Assembly (NCBI GenBank): GCA_036721445.1
Contig: DAIMKZ010000007.1
Coordinates: forward strand, 1-40,665
Source: UBA4055 sp036721445
Lineage (GTDB): Bacteria; UBA4055
DNA: 40,665 nt
Direction of reading: 5' to 3'
In this document: positions 25,291-38,073 of the stretch, piece after piece
Position numbering within the stretch: position 1 is the first letter of the stretch
How the letters are laid out: each line of letters opens with the position of its first letter
Translations under genes and position numbers: made by a program
Notes under the pieces: model-generated
Told to the model about the DNA's origin: nothing
The model's input: the letters and a program-made list of their open reading frames with translations, nothing else
Databases searched by the model: none

Positions 25291-25324
25291 AAAAAGACAA
25301 AGGCTTTGATCTCTCAAAGCCTTT
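25291..25324 (-). terminator. Rho-independent terminator of tRNA-Phe
   Basis: Perfect 11-bp inverted repeat AAAGGCTTTGA / TCAAAGCCTTT (25299-25309 and 25314-25324) with a TCTC/GAGA loop. On the minus strand it is followed by GTCTTTTT. It lies between tRNA-Phe and the acyl-CoA synthetase gene. Confidence 0.8.
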
Positions 25325-25331
25325 TATCTTC

Positions 25332-25407
25332 TGGTGCCTCCTCGCGGAATTGAACCACGGACACAAGGATTTTCAGTCCTTTGCTCTACCGACTGAGCTA
25401 AGAAGGC
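25332..25407 (-). tRNA. tRNA-Phe (GAA), CCA encoded
   Basis: Acceptor GCCTTCT pairs with AGGAGGC, with D arm GCTCAGTCGGTAGAGC. Anticodon stem AAGGA/TCCTT encloses loop CTGAAAA with anticodon GAA. T arm CGTGG-TTCAATT-CCGCG. The discriminator A is followed by an encoded CCA, unlike the tRNAs at 37363-38003. Confidence 0.95.
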
Positions 25408-25429
25408 ATCAAAAATCGGTACGGGGTCA

Positions 25430-25458
25430 AATATAAGATTATTTCAAATCCTTGTCAA
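25430..25458 (-). promoter_or_regulatory. Promoter of tRNA-Phe
   Basis: On the minus strand TTGACA (25458-25453), 17 bp, TATATT (25435-25430) continuing TG, so the -10 also reads TAnnTTTG as in Bacteroidota. It is 22 bases before the tRNA. Confidence 0.78.
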
Positions 25459-25487
25459 GCGACTTTTATCACTTTTCAGGCGCAGGG

Positions 25488-30179
<4,692 letters not shown>

Positions 30180-30234
30180 TCTTAACTCCTGTTTTTAATA
30201 CCTGGCGGTTTGAATTTTCACTGATGTATAAACA

Positions 30235-33200
30235 TCATTCGAGTTTAACATCAAGATTCAGACCGTAAAGTTCTTTTATAAGAACATTAAAGGCTTCAGG
30301 AATACCCGGCTTAGGTATCTCGAGACCTTTCACGATCGCTTCATACACTTTTGTTCTTCCTGTAACATCGTCCGATTTATATGTAAGCATTTCCTGGAGA
30401 ATATGTACTGCTCCGTATGCTTCAAGCGCCCATACCTCCATCTCACCGAACCTCTGGCCTCCGAACTGAGCTTTTCCTCCGAGCGGCTGCTGGGTTATAA
30501 GCGAGTATGGTCCGATAGACCTGGCATGAAGCTTGTCTTCTACAAGGTGAGAAAGTTTAAGCATATACGTCACACCGACGGTGATCTCCTGCGCGAATCT
30601 TTCGCCGGTAAGTCCGTCGTAAAGTACTGATTTTCCCGAGAAAGGCAGCTTCGCCTCTTTCAGTTTTCCCTTTACATCCTCAAGTGACGCTCCGTCGAAA
30701 ACAGGGGTCGAGTATTTCTCTCCGAGAGTTTTTCCCGCCCACCCCAGATTGGTTTCGAATATCTGACCGGGATTCATCCTAGAAGGCACACCCAGAGGAT
30801 TAAGAATGATATCGACAGGTGTTCCGTCTTCAAGGTAAGGAAGGTCCTCAACCGGAACTATCCTGGACACGATACCTTTGTTACCGTGCCTTCCAGCCAT
30901 TTTGTCTCCGATCTGGATCTTTCTCTTTTTGGCAATGTAGCATTTTACTAGCTGAATGATCCCCGGAGGAAGTTCATCCCCGTATAGAAGACGCTGCCTG
31001 TCCCTCTGAAAGTCAACATTGAGCTGATCGACCACCATCGAGTAGTTTGTTATTATTTCTGTAATTCTGTCATTAACTACTTCGTCATCTGTCCAGTCAG
31101 TAGCTATGTTCGAATCTTCTATGTTCAGTTTTAGGAACGTTTTCTGATTTATCTTTTCACCTTTTCCGAGAACAACGACCCTGGTTCCTTTTTCCTTCTG
31201 TAGGCAGACGATGTCGGAAATAATGCTTTTATCCTTTAACAGATTGAAAAGCTCAGATGATCTTTCCAGCTCGAGAAGAGCAAGGTCATCGTCGTATTTC
31301 TTCTTCAGCTTCTTCATCTCGTCCTTTTCTTTGCTCTTGCGGGACGAGTCTTTCTTCTTCCTTGAGAACACTTTTGTTTCGATCACGATGCCTTTATCTC
31401 CGGGAGGCACTCTCAGAGAGGCGTCCTTAACCTCACCGGCCTTTTCACCGAATATCGCTTTTAAAAGCTTATCTTCGGGAGTAAGGTTGACCTCTCCTTT
31501 CGGAGTTACCTTGCCGACGAGTATATCGCCCGGATAAACTTCTGCACCGATCCTTATGATGCCGTTATCGTTAAGGTTCTTTGTGGCTTCCTCGCTAACG
31601 TTCGGAATCTCTCTTGTAAGCTCTTCTTCGCCTCTCTTTGTTTCCTTAACGCTGGTCTCGTATTCCTTAATATGAAGTGAAGTGAAAATATCCTCTTTCA
31701 CCATTCTTTCGCTTAAAATTATGGCGTCCTCAAAATTGTATCCGTTCCACGACATGTATGCTACAAGGACGTTCTTGCCGAGAGCAAGCTCTCCGTTCTC
31801 GGTAGCGGCGCCGTCCGCGAGTACATCGCCCGGTTTTACTTTGTCGCCGGCTTCAACCAGCGGTACGTTGTTTATACAGGTATCCTGATTCGTCCTGAAA
31901 AATTTTACGAATCTGTAATAAACTTCGTCAGGATCTTTCGGATCTGTCTTTTTAGTTACTTTAACTGTACAGCCTTTGGCGTCAACTCGTGTAACGATAC
32001 CTTCGACAGTCGATTCCACCATGGCTTTTGAATCCTTGGCTATTTTTTTCTCCATTCCCGTTCCGACTATCGGTGCTTCGGTCAGCAGAAGAGGAACTGC
32101 CTGCCTCTGCATATTGGAGCCCATAAGAGCTCTGTTCGCGTCATCGTTCTCAAGGAACGGAATAAGACTTGCCGCTGCGGAAACTACCTGTGTAGGAGTG
32201 CAGTCCATATAATTAACTTTTTCACTTGTGGAGATAGGGAAATCTCCTCTGTATCTGGTCAGAATAGTCTCCGGCCTCAGAAAATTACCCTTATCGTCAA
32301 TAGGGGCATTAGCCTGAGCTATGATATTCCTGTCCTCTTCATCTGCGGTAAGATATTCTATATCGTTGGTCACTTTACCTTTTTTTACTCTTCTGTATGG
32401 CGTCTCGATAAATCCCATATCATTGACTCTCGCATATGAAGCCAGAGACGAAATAAGCCCGATATTCGGACCTTCGGGTGTTTCAATCGGACATAAACGG
32501 CCGTAATGCGTATAATGGACGTCACGGACTTCAAAACCCGCTCTGTCTCTTGTCAGACCGCCCGCTCCGAGCGCAGAAAGTCTCCTCTTGTGAGTTATCT
32601 CCGCCAGCGGGTTAACCTGATCCATGAACTGAGAGAGCTGATTTGTTCCGAAGAACGCGTTCAGAACACTTGCAAGTGTCTTAATATTTATAAGGTCCGC
32701 TATCGCAAGTTCCTCTTCGGGTTTAGCGAGCGACATTCTTTCCTTTATAGTCCTGCTCATTCTTGACAGAGCTATTCCGAACTGATTCGCAAGCTGTTCT
32801 CCTACAGTCTTGATCCTCCTGTTACCCAGATGGTCTATGTCGTCAACGATCCTTTTTCCGTTCTTTATTTCGAGTACTTCCTGAACGATCGAAATAATAT
32901 CAAAATCCGTGATCAGTATTGTGTTGAAATAAGACTCTTTTACCATGTTGTATATCTCATTCTTTTCAGAGTCTTTACTTTTCTCGAGAGCTTTGACCAC
33001 TTTTTCTACAGGAAACAGCTGATAATTATCAGAAGAGACTTTAAGCCTGACATTTCTTTTCTTGTTCATTTTCTTGAAGTAAGCCAGAAGCTCTTCGGTT
33101 TTGTGACCCATCTTCTGGTTGATCCTGTACCTTCCGACATCGCCGAGATCATATCTTTTGTCGTCCGAGAACATTCTCTCAAAATGCTTTCTCGCAGTCT

Positions 33201-34194
33201 CGATGTCAGGGGACTCCGTTGACCTGAGCTGTTCGTATATATACATTAGGGCATCATCCTGATTGGCGGTGATATCCTTGTTGATGGTATTTAACAGCAC
33301 ATTGAACTTGAGCCTGTCTTTAGCATTGACCAGGGTCAGAGATGTCACTCCGGACTCAATGAGGGAATCGATCTGAGCGGCCGTAAGTTTTGTACCCATC
33401 GGCAGAATTACGGGCTGACCTGACTGGCCTTTCTCGGTACTTTTTGAACCAGGGATAACAATTTCCTTGAAAAGTATCCTTCCCGCAAGCTCAGCCGGAC
33501 TTTTTTTATTCAGTTTTACTTTCTCAAAAAGATCGAACATTCCGAAAATTTCTTCATCGGATGAAAAACCCAGTGCTCTAAGAAAGATCGTTACCGGGAA
33601 TTTCTTTTTCCTGTCTATATAAACCTGCATCGAGTCATTGATTGTCGTTTCAAATTCCAGCCATGATCCCCTGAAGGGTATTATCTTCGCCGAGAAAAGA
33701 GTTGTCGAATTAGGATGTACTCTCGATGAAAAGAAGGCACCCGGTGATCTGTGCAGCTGAGTTACGATAACACGTTCCGCCCCGTTTATTATGAAAGTCC
33801 CTTTCTGGCTCATCATAGGTACGGTGCCGAAATATGTTTCGGATTCTATAGTCTGCTGATATTCATCTGAATCATCAGCTTTCTTTGACAGCCTGAGCCT
33901 CACTTTCAAAGGAGCGCTGTATGTTGTTCCTATCTCCTGACATTCGACTACTGAATATTTCGGCTGTCCGACAGAATAGTCAATGTATTCAAGCAGATAT
34001 TTTTCCCTTGTATCGGTTATGGGAAAAGTGTTCTTGAAGGCCTGATGAAGACCCGAGTTCTTTTTTCTGCCGGCTTTACTGCTTTTCTGCACGAACTGAT
34101 CGAAGGAGTGAACCTGAAGGTCCAGCAGATTAGGCATTTCGAGAACTTCGTCGATGCGTGAAAAACTTATTCTTTTATTCTCGTTCTTTTTCAA
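30235..34194 (-). CDS. rpoB: RNA polymerase beta subunit
   Basis: A 1319-residue beta subunit. The rifampicin region reads FFGTNQLSQFMDQ, then THKRRLSALGAGGL, keeping the Asp, His and Ser equivalents of E. coli 516, 526 and 531, so no classical resistance change is visible; an Ala replaces Pro in SALGPGG. GRHGNKG and the C-terminal GGQRFGEMEVWALEAYGA are conserved. The start is a TTG: GGGAGGA lies six bases upstream, no ATG occurs before residue 20, and RISFSRIDEVLEMPNLL is already conserved sequence. A 233-base leader with two terminator-like hairpins separates it from rplL, suggesting attenuation of polymerase subunit synthesis. Confidence 0.98.
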   Translation of the reverse strand: MKKNENKRISFSRIDEVLEMPNLLDLQVHSFDQFVQKSSKAGRKKNSGLHQAFKNTFPITDTREKYLLEYIDYSVGQPKYSVVECQEIGTTYSAPLKVRLRLSKKADDSDEYQQTIESETYFGTVPMMSQKGTFIINGAERVIVTQLHRSPGAFFSSRVHPNSTTLFSAKIIPFRGSWLEFETTINDSMQVYIDRKKKFPVTIFLRALGFSSDEEIFGMFDLFEKVKLNKKSPAELAGRILFKEIVIPGSKSTEKGQSGQPVILPMGTKLTAAQIDSLIESGVTSLTLVNAKDRLKFNVLLNTINKDITANQDDALMYIYEQLRSTESPDIETARKHFERMFSDDKRYDLGDVGRYRINQKMGHKTEELLAYFKKMNKKRNVRLKVSSDNYQLFPVEKVVKALEKSKDSEKNEIYNMVKESYFNTILITDFDIISIVQEVLEIKNGKRIVDDIDHLGNRRIKTVGEQLANQFGIALSRMSRTIKERMSLAKPEEELAIADLINIKTLASVLNAFFGTNQLSQFMDQVNPLAEITHKRRLSALGAGGLTRDRAGFEVRDVHYTHYGRLCPIETPEGPNIGLISSLASYARVNDMGFIETPYRRVKKGKVTNDIEYLTADEEDRNIIAQANAPIDDKGNFLRPETILTRYRGDFPISTSEKVNYMDCTPTQVVSAAASLIPFLENDDANRALMGSNMQRQAVPLLLTEAPIVGTGMEKKIAKDSKAMVESTVEGIVTRVDAKGCTVKVTKKTDPKDPDEVYYRFVKFFRTNQDTCINNVPLVEAGDKVKPGDVLADGAATENGELALGKNVLVAYMSWNGYNFEDAIILSERMVKEDIFTSLHIKEYETSVKETKRGEEELTREIPNVSEEATKNLNDNGIIRIGAEVYPGDILVGKVTPKGEVNLTPEDKLLKAIFGEKAGEVKDASLRVPPGDKGIVIETKVFSRKKKDSSRKSKEKDEMKKLKKKYDDDLALLELERSSELFNLLKDKSIISDIVCLQKEKGTRVVVLGKGEKINQKTFLKLNIEDSNIATDWTDDEVVNDRITEIITNYSMVVDQLNVDFQRDRQRLLYGDELPPGIIQLVKCYIAKKRKIQIGDKMAGRHGNKGIVSRIVPVEDLPYLEDGTPVDIILNPLGVPSRMNPGQIFETNLGWAGKTLGEKYSTPVFDGASLEDVKGKLKEAKLPFSGKSVLYDGLTGERFAQEITVGVTYMLKLSHLVEDKLHARSIGPYSLITQQPLGGKAQFGGQRFGEMEVWALEAYGAVHILQEMLTYKSDDVTGRTKVYEAIVKGLEIPKPGIPEAFNVLIKELYGLNLDVKLE

Positions 34195-34243
34195 ATTTAG
34201 TCCTCCCTATTACTTTTTTGTTAAAGGACTTCAGCGTATAAAT

Positions 34244-34284
34244 AAAAAAAACCCAACATACGCATTATATCCGTTATGTTTAGG
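34244..34284 (-). terminator. Terminator/attenuator hairpin with U8 before rpoB
   Basis: Minus-strand RNA: CCUAAACAUAAC (34284-34273), nine-base loop, GCGUAUGUUGGG (34263-34252), then eight U. Nine pairs form, with one bulged A. Its place inside the rpl-rpo operon suggests partial termination. Confidence 0.6.
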
Positions 34285-34363
34285 TCTTTGTTTAATGAAC
34301 ATCTTACGCTCGATTTTAGTATTATCCCGTCCGCGAAACTTGTTTGTTGATGCGCAACTCAAA

Positions 34364-34406
34364 TAAGACAGAAAAAGTTATTCCTGCTTTGAAGAATAAC
34401 TTTCTC
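34364..34406 (-). terminator. Second terminator-like hairpin in the rplL-rpoB leader
   Basis: Arms 34394-34406 and 34371-34383 (GAGAAAGTTATTC and its complement, 12 of 13 matching) with a 10-base loop, followed by U-rich sequence. It begins 22 bases after the rplL stop. It may be an attenuator or RNA-processing site. Confidence 0.55.
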
Positions 34407-34427
34407 TGCTGAATTCTGCTAACAGTC

Positions 34428-34793
34428 CTATTTAAGGTCCGCCTGTCCGCCGGCTTCTTCGATCTGAGCTTTCATTTTCATTGCTTCGTCTTTAGGAACA
34501 GCTTCTTTCACTGTGCTCGGGCACTCGTCTACGAGAGCTTTAGCTTCTTTAAGTCCCAGACCTGTCATCTCTCTGATGACCTTGATGACCTGGATCTTTT
34601 TGTCACCTGAAGAAAGAAGAACTACGTCAAATTCTGTTTTTTCTTCTTCTTTTGCCTCTTCAGCTACAGCTCCGCCGCCTGCCACCATTGTAGGTGCAGC
34701 TGCTGTGACTCCGAATTTCTCTTCGATCGCTTTAACAAGCTCAGACAGCTCCATTGCTGTCATCTTTTCCAATTTGTCTAGTATTTCTTGCAC
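34428..34793 (-). CDS. rplL: 50S ribosomal protein L7/L12
   Basis: A 121-residue L7/L12. The N-terminal dimerisation helices (MQEILDKLEKMTAMELSELV) come first, then an Ala/Val/Glu-rich hinge (AAPTMVAGGGAVAEEAKEEE) and the C-terminal factor-binding domain (KKIQVIKVIREMTGLGLKEA). It forms the flexible stalk that recruits translation GTPases. The start is a GTG with GGAGGA four to five bases upstream; no ATG is available at the conserved N-terminus. It lies 28 bases after rplJ. Confidence 0.97.
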   Translation of the reverse strand: MQEILDKLEKMTAMELSELVKAIEEKFGVTAAAPTMVAGGGAVAEEAKEEEKTEFDVVLLSSGDKKIQVIKVIREMTGLGLKEAKALVDECPSTVKEAVPKDEAMKMKAQIEEAGGQADLK

Positions 34794-34821
34794 GAAATCC
34801 TCCGGTACAATTTATTTGTTA

Positions 34822-35337
34822 TTAGTTATTTTCCCTTGAAAGCCTCAGAGCTTCGAGTATGCGGGCGACTTTTGCCATAGGTTCATTGATCACGCTGGCG
34901 ATCATTGAAAGCAGAGCGTCTCTTGTCGGCAGGTCTTTTATGACGGACATCTTGTCCGCGCCGTAGAACTGATTCTCGAAAAGACAGCCCTTGATCTCAA
35001 GAGCGGCGTTCTTTTTTGCGAAATCGAAAAGTATCTTAGCCGGTGTTGCGGGATCGGCATAAGCAAAAGTTATTGAGTTCGGCCCTTTAAGAATGTTCTC
35101 AAAATTCGACAGATACTGAGAATCCTGAAGAGCTTTGATGACAAGAGTATTCTTGAACACTTTCATCTCAGAGTTCGAACCTCTGAGATCTCTCCTTAAT
35201 CTGGAAATATTCTCAACGTTGATCCCGTCGTATTTTGTAACATAAAAGGCGGACGATGACTCAAGCTTCTTTTTTATCTCATCGATAACGGCCTGTTTTT
35301 CGATTGTCTGTTGTTTTGTTATTGTTCCATCAGTCAT
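34822..35337 (-). CDS. rplJ: 50S ribosomal protein L10
   Basis: A 171-residue L10. The N-terminal rRNA-binding part includes LESSSAFYVTKYDGINVENI, LRRDLRGSNSEMKVFKNTL and GPNSITFAYADPATPAKIL; a C-terminal helix (MAKVARILEALRLS) carries the L7/L12 dimers. It anchors the ribosomal stalk. ATG with GGAG six to seven bases upstream. Only 38 bases separate it from rplA, too short for a long E. coli-like L10 leader, so any autoregulatory site must be compact or lie elsewhere. Confidence 0.97.
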   Translation of the reverse strand: MTDGTITKQQTIEKQAVIDEIKKKLESSSAFYVTKYDGINVENISRLRRDLRGSNSEMKVFKNTLVIKALQDSQYLSNFENILKGPNSITFAYADPATPAKILFDFAKKNAALEIKGCLFENQFYGADKMSVIKDLPTRDALLSMIASVINEPMAKVARILEALRLSRENN

Positions 35338-35375
35338 TTTATTCTCCGATAAAGTGAATTCCCGTAAGACCCTTC

Positions 35376-36077
35376 TTATCCGATCGCAGCCGTGATCGAA
35401 TTTCTGTCTATCTCGTAACCGAGACCCATAGTTGATGATAATGTTATTCTTTTCAGATAGGTACCTTTTGATGCTGAAGGTTTAAGGGCTACGATCTTCT
35501 TTACGAACTCGATAAGGTTCTCTTCAAGCTGTGTTTCTGAAAAAGACGCTTTACCGATACCTACATGTACAATACCTTTCTTTTCTGTTCTGAAATCTAT
35601 TTTACCAGCTTTAACCTCTTTTACGGCCTGGGCTACATCGTTCGTTACTGTACCGCTTTTAGGGTTAGGCATGAGTCCTCTCGGTCCGAGAACCTTTCCA
35701 AGTCGGCTTATTTTAGCCATCATGTCCGGTGTGGCGATGATCACGTCGATGTCGGTCCAGCCTTCAGTTATCTTTGTAACATATTCCTCAAATCCTGCGA
35801 AATCAGCACCTGCGGCAAGAGCTTCTTTGGCTTTCTCTTCCATCGCAAAAACAAGAACTCTTACTTCTTTACCTGTTCCGTGCGGAAGCGACACAACTCC
35901 CCTTACGATCTGATCCGCGTGTCTCGGGTCTACTCCGAGATTTACTGCAACCTCGACTGTCTCGTCAAACTTGGCCGTAGCGTTTGCCTTGCAGAACTTC
36001 ACAGCATCCTGATAATTCAGGTCTTTTCTCTGCGGAGCTGCATCGAGCATCTTGGTTATTCTTTTTGTTTTTTTCAT
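35376..36077 (-). CDS. rplA: 50S ribosomal protein L1
   Basis: A 233-residue L1 of usual size. It starts in KKTKRITKMLDAAPQRKDLN and contains FDETVEVAVNLGVDPRHADQ, VSLPHGTGKEVRVLVFA and the signature GKVLGPRGLMPNPKSGTV. The C-terminal segment is KPSASKGTYLKRITLSSTMG. L1 forms the tRNA-exit stalk and usually represses its own operon by binding mRNA near rplK. ATG after GAGGAAGAAGA. The gap to rplK is 82 bases and contains no evident promoter. Confidence 0.97.
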   Translation of the reverse strand: MKKTKRITKMLDAAPQRKDLNYQDAVKFCKANATAKFDETVEVAVNLGVDPRHADQIVRGVVSLPHGTGKEVRVLVFAMEEKAKEALAAGADFAGFEEYVTKITEGWTDIDVIIATPDMMAKISRLGKVLGPRGLMPNPKSGTVTNDVAQAVKEVKAGKIDFRTEKKGIVHVGIGKASFSETQLEENLIEFVKKIVALKPSASKGTYLKRITLSSTMGLGYEIDRNSITAAIG

Positions 36078-36159
36078 TCTTCTTCCTCTGTCTGAGTTTA
36101 TTTCTATCAGCAGACGGTCTGCGCTCCGGCTATAGCGCGCTTTGCGTCCTTATAACAGT

Positions 36160-36585
36160 TTATTTCTTTACTATCACACCCATACTTCTGCAGGTTCCCG
36201 CGATAATGTTCACAGCAGCCTGAAGATCATTGGCGTTAAGGTCTTCCATCTTCTTCTTTGCTATTTCCTCGAGCTGTTCCTGAGTGATAGTTCCTACTTT
36301 CTTGACGTTGGGTTCAGGTGAACCTTTATCAAGTTTTAACGCCTTTCTGATCAGTACCGAAGCGGGAGATGTCTTCATGATGAATGTGAAAGACTTGTCC
36401 TGATAAACAGTAATCACAACCGGAATGATGTCCCCTTTTCTGTCCTGGGTCCTGGCGTTGAACGTTTTACAAAACTCCATGATGTTCACACCCTTCTGTC
36501 CGAGTGCCGGTCCTACCGGAGGTGCAGGTGTCGCAACGCCCGCTGGTAACTGAAGTTTAATAAAACCTATGATCTTTTTTGCCAT
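36160..36585 (-). CDS. rplK: 50S ribosomal protein L11
   Basis: A 141-residue L11. The N-terminal domain reads IGFIKLQLPAGVATPAPPVG then PALGQKGVNIMEFCKTFNAR, including the Pro-rich helix where thiostrepton-type drugs act. The C-terminal rRNA-binding domain ends in NDLQAAVNIIAGTCRSMGV. It forms the GTPase-associated centre base and is needed for stringent-response signalling by RelA-type enzymes. It lies 24 bases after nusG. ATG with a modest AAAGG upstream. Confidence 0.97.
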   Translation of the reverse strand: MAKKIIGFIKLQLPAGVATPAPPVGPALGQKGVNIMEFCKTFNARTQDRKGDIIPVVITVYQDKSFTFIMKTSPASVLIRKALKLDKGSPEPNVKKVGTITQEQLEEIAKKKMEDLNANDLQAAVNIIAGTCRSMGVIVKK

Positions 36586-36609
36586 AATACGCGCCTTTAA
36601 TTTAATTCG

Positions 36610-37140
36610 TTATTCATATTTCACCTGAAGGAAGTCAAGATCTACCGGAGTGCTTCTTCCGAATATAGTGACCATTACCTTCAGTCTCTGTTTTTCTTCA
36701 TTTATTTCACTTATGATGCCGCTGAAATCAGTGAAAGGTCCGTCGACGATCTTAACGAAGTCGCCCACCTTATATATATTCTCGACTTTTTCCTTTCCGA
36801 TGGAAGCTTTTGCTTTTTCGAGCATCCTTTCAACTTCCTTCTTTGATAGTTCCTGCGGTGAGTTCTTTGGACCGACAAAATTGAGTACTTTCGAATTGCT
36901 TAAAAGAAAATGTTCGACCGTTTTGCTCAGGTGGCAGTTGATGAAAAGATAACCTGGATAGAAGAGTCTTATCTTTTTCACTTTTTTTCCGTTCCTCATC
37001 TGAACGACTTCCTCTGAAGGTACGAAAATCTCCACTATCTCATTTTTATAACCCAGCCTGTCGATCTCGCTTTCGAGGAATTCCTTTGTTTTGACCTCTT
37101 CGCCTGTCAGAACATGAAGTATGTACCAGTTTGCGCTCAA
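36610..37140 (-). CDS. nusG: Transcription elongation factor NusG
   Basis: A 176-residue two-domain NusG. The NGN domain begins NWYILHVLTGEE and includes FYPGYLFINC, which contacts the polymerase clamp. The C-terminal KOW domain reads VGDFVKIVDGPFTDFSGIIS and binds Rho or ribosomal protein S10. There is no large domain-2 insert. The start codon is TTG (37138-37140), GGGAAAG lies three bases upstream, and because the family N-terminus begins almost exactly here, no ATG can substitute. Between secE and rplK, the usual order. Confidence 0.96.
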   Translation of the reverse strand: MSANWYILHVLTGEEVKTKEFLESEIDRLGYKNEIVEIFVPSEEVVQMRNGKKVKKIRLFYPGYLFINCHLSKTVEHFLLSNSKVLNFVGPKNSPQELSKKEVERMLEKAKASIGKEKVENIYKVGDFVKIVDGPFTDFSGIISEINEEKQRLKVMVTIFGRSTPVDLDFLQVKYE

Positions 37141-37158
37141 TTGCTTTCCCGCCCGAGT

Positions 37159-37341
37159 TTAATTAATGAATTGCTTTAGCAGCCAGTTGAGTATCTGATC
37201 CGAAAAGAAAATGAAGGCCACCAGGATAAGAGAGATCGCGATAACGATCTTTGTAGATCCCCAGACTTCCGCCTTGCTGGGCCATGTCATGATCTTCAGT
37301 TCTTTTATTACGGAGCGTATAAAGTCTAGTATTTTTTTCAT
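37159..37341 (-). CDS. secE: Preprotein translocase subunit SecE
   Basis: A 60-residue SecE with one transmembrane segment (about 30-50, IVIAISLILVAFIFFSDQIL). The conserved amphipathic block FIRSVIKELKIMTWPSKAEV precedes it. It clamps SecY in the membrane. The frame extends upstream to 37392, but that would run into tRNA-Trp. The ATG at 37341, with AAAGGGAG six bases before it, is chosen. It is 18 bases upstream of nusG. Confidence 0.95.
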   Translation of the reverse strand: MKKILDFIRSVIKELKIMTWPSKAEVWGSTKIVIAISLILVAFIFFSDQILNWLLKQFIN

Positions 37342-37362
37342 CTCAACTCCCTTTTTAATTAG

Positions 37363-37437
37363 CAGGCGATGAGGGATTCGAACCCCCGACACCCTGTTTT
37401 GGAGACAGGTGCTCTAACCGGACTGAGCTAAACGCCT
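37363..37437 (-). tRNA. tRNA-Trp (CCA anticodon)
   Basis: Acceptor AGGCGTT pairs with ATCGCCT with one mismatch. Anticodon stem CCTGT/ACAGG encloses loop CTCCAAA with anticodon CCA. T loop TTCGAAT. Discriminator G; the terminal CCA is not encoded. Between rpmG and secE. Confidence 0.95.
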
Positions 37438-37450
37438 GTTGCCTGGAAAA

Positions 37451-37600
37451 TTATTTTGTTTCCTTATGAGAAGTATGCTTTCTGCAGAATCTGCAGAATT
37501 TTTTATGTTCCACCCTGCCTGAGTGTTTTGCCTTATTCTTGTCTTTGTTGTAGTTCTTTCTCTTGCACTCTTCGCAGGCGAGTATGATCATATCGCGCAT
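37451..37600 (-). CDS. rpmG: 50S ribosomal protein L33, zinc-binding form
   Basis: A 49-residue protein, MRDMIILACEECKRKNYNKD onward. Two Cys pairs (LACEEC at residues 9 and 12; FCRFC at 36 and 39) make the zinc-ribbon form of L33. The central KNKAKHSGRVEHKKF is typical of the family. ATG with GGAG six bases upstream. It lies between tRNA-Thr(GGT) and tRNA-Trp, in the slot where many bacteria carry tuf. Confidence 0.95.
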   Translation of the reverse strand: MRDMIILACEECKRKNYNKDKNKAKHSGRVEHKKFCRFCRKHTSHKETK

Positions 37601-37627
37601 TTTATACTCCATAATGTTATTTCAACA

Positions 37628-37700
<73 letters not shown>

Positions 37701-37709
37701 TTCCTTATA

Positions 37710-37738
37710 AGAATAAAAAGAGCAAGCTGTTATTTCAA
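37710..37738 (-). promoter_or_regulatory. Candidate promoter of tRNA-Thr(GGT)-rpmG, embedded in a terminator
   Basis: On the minus strand TTGAAA (37738-37733), 17 bp, TATTCT (37715-37710), ten bases before tRNA-Thr(GGT). It overlaps the hairpin at 37721-37745: the -35 starts in the loop and the spacer crosses the second arm. Confidence 0.45.
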
Positions 37739-37745
37739 GCTTGCT
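37714..37745 (-). terminator. Terminator after tRNA-Gly
   Basis: Perfect 8-bp stem AGCAAGCT / AGCTTGCT with a 9-base loop, followed on the minus strand by CTTTTTA. It splits the tRNA cluster into two transcription units or attenuates readthrough into rpmG. Confidence 0.7.
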
Positions 37746-37758
37746 GCTTTTTATTTAG

Positions 37759-37831
37759 AGCGGGAGACGAGACTCGGACTCGCGACCCTCAGCTTGGAAG
37801 GCTGATGCTCTACCAACTGAGCTACTCCCGC
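37759..37831 (-). tRNA. tRNA-Gly (TCC)
   Basis: Acceptor GCGGGAG/CTCCCGC. Anticodon stem TCAGC/GCTGA with loop CTTCCAA (anticodon TCC). T arm GCGAG-TCCGAGT-CTCGT. CCA not encoded. Confidence 0.95.
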
Positions 37832-37839
37832 TTTTCTTG

Positions 37840-37922
37840 TGGGCCAGGATGGGTTCGAACCACCGTAGGCGTGCGCCAGCAGATTTACAGTCTGCCTCCT
37901 TTAGCCACTCGGACACTGACCC
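37840..37922 (-). tRNA. tRNA-Tyr (GTA)
   Basis: Acceptor GGGTCAG/CTGGCCC. Anticodon stem CAGA/TCTG around CTGTAAA (anticodon GTA). The long class II variable arm accounts for the 83-base length. T loop TTCGAAC. CCA not encoded. Confidence 0.95.
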
Positions 37923-37929
37923 GCAAGGG

Positions 37930-38003
37930 TGCTAATAGAGGGACTCGAACCCCCGACCGGCTGATTACAAATCAGCTGCTCTAGCCAACTGAGCTACATT
38001 AGC
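37930..38003 (-). tRNA. tRNA-Thr (TGT)
   Basis: Acceptor GCTAATG/TATTAGC. Anticodon stem GCTGA/TCAGC with loop TTTGTAA (anticodon TGT). T arm GGGGG-TTCGAGT-CCCTC. First gene of the cluster. CCA not encoded. Confidence 0.95.
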
Positions 38004-38017
38004 ATTTTCGGACTGCA

Positions 38018-38046
38018 AAGATATGAAAATAAAATTCCGTTGTCAA
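38018..38046 (-). promoter_or_regulatory. Main promoter of the tRNA-rpmG-secE-nusG-rpl-rpo cluster
   Basis: On the minus strand TTGACA (38046-38041), 17 bp, TATCTT (38023-38018) continuing TG, giving TAnnTTTG. It is 14 bases before tRNA-Thr(TGT). Confidence 0.75.
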
Positions 38047-38073
38047 CAGGTTTTTTCTGAATTTTAATTGAAT

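Noticed and set aside
30235..34194. Rifampicin-resistance change in RpoB
   Set aside because: The Asp, His and Ser equivalents of the main resistance positions are all present; the visible Pro to Ala change in SALGPGG is not a classical resistance site.
37342..37392. Longer SecE N-terminus
   Set aside because: It overlaps the 3' part of tRNA-Trp; the ATG at 37341 has AAAGGGAG and matches family length.
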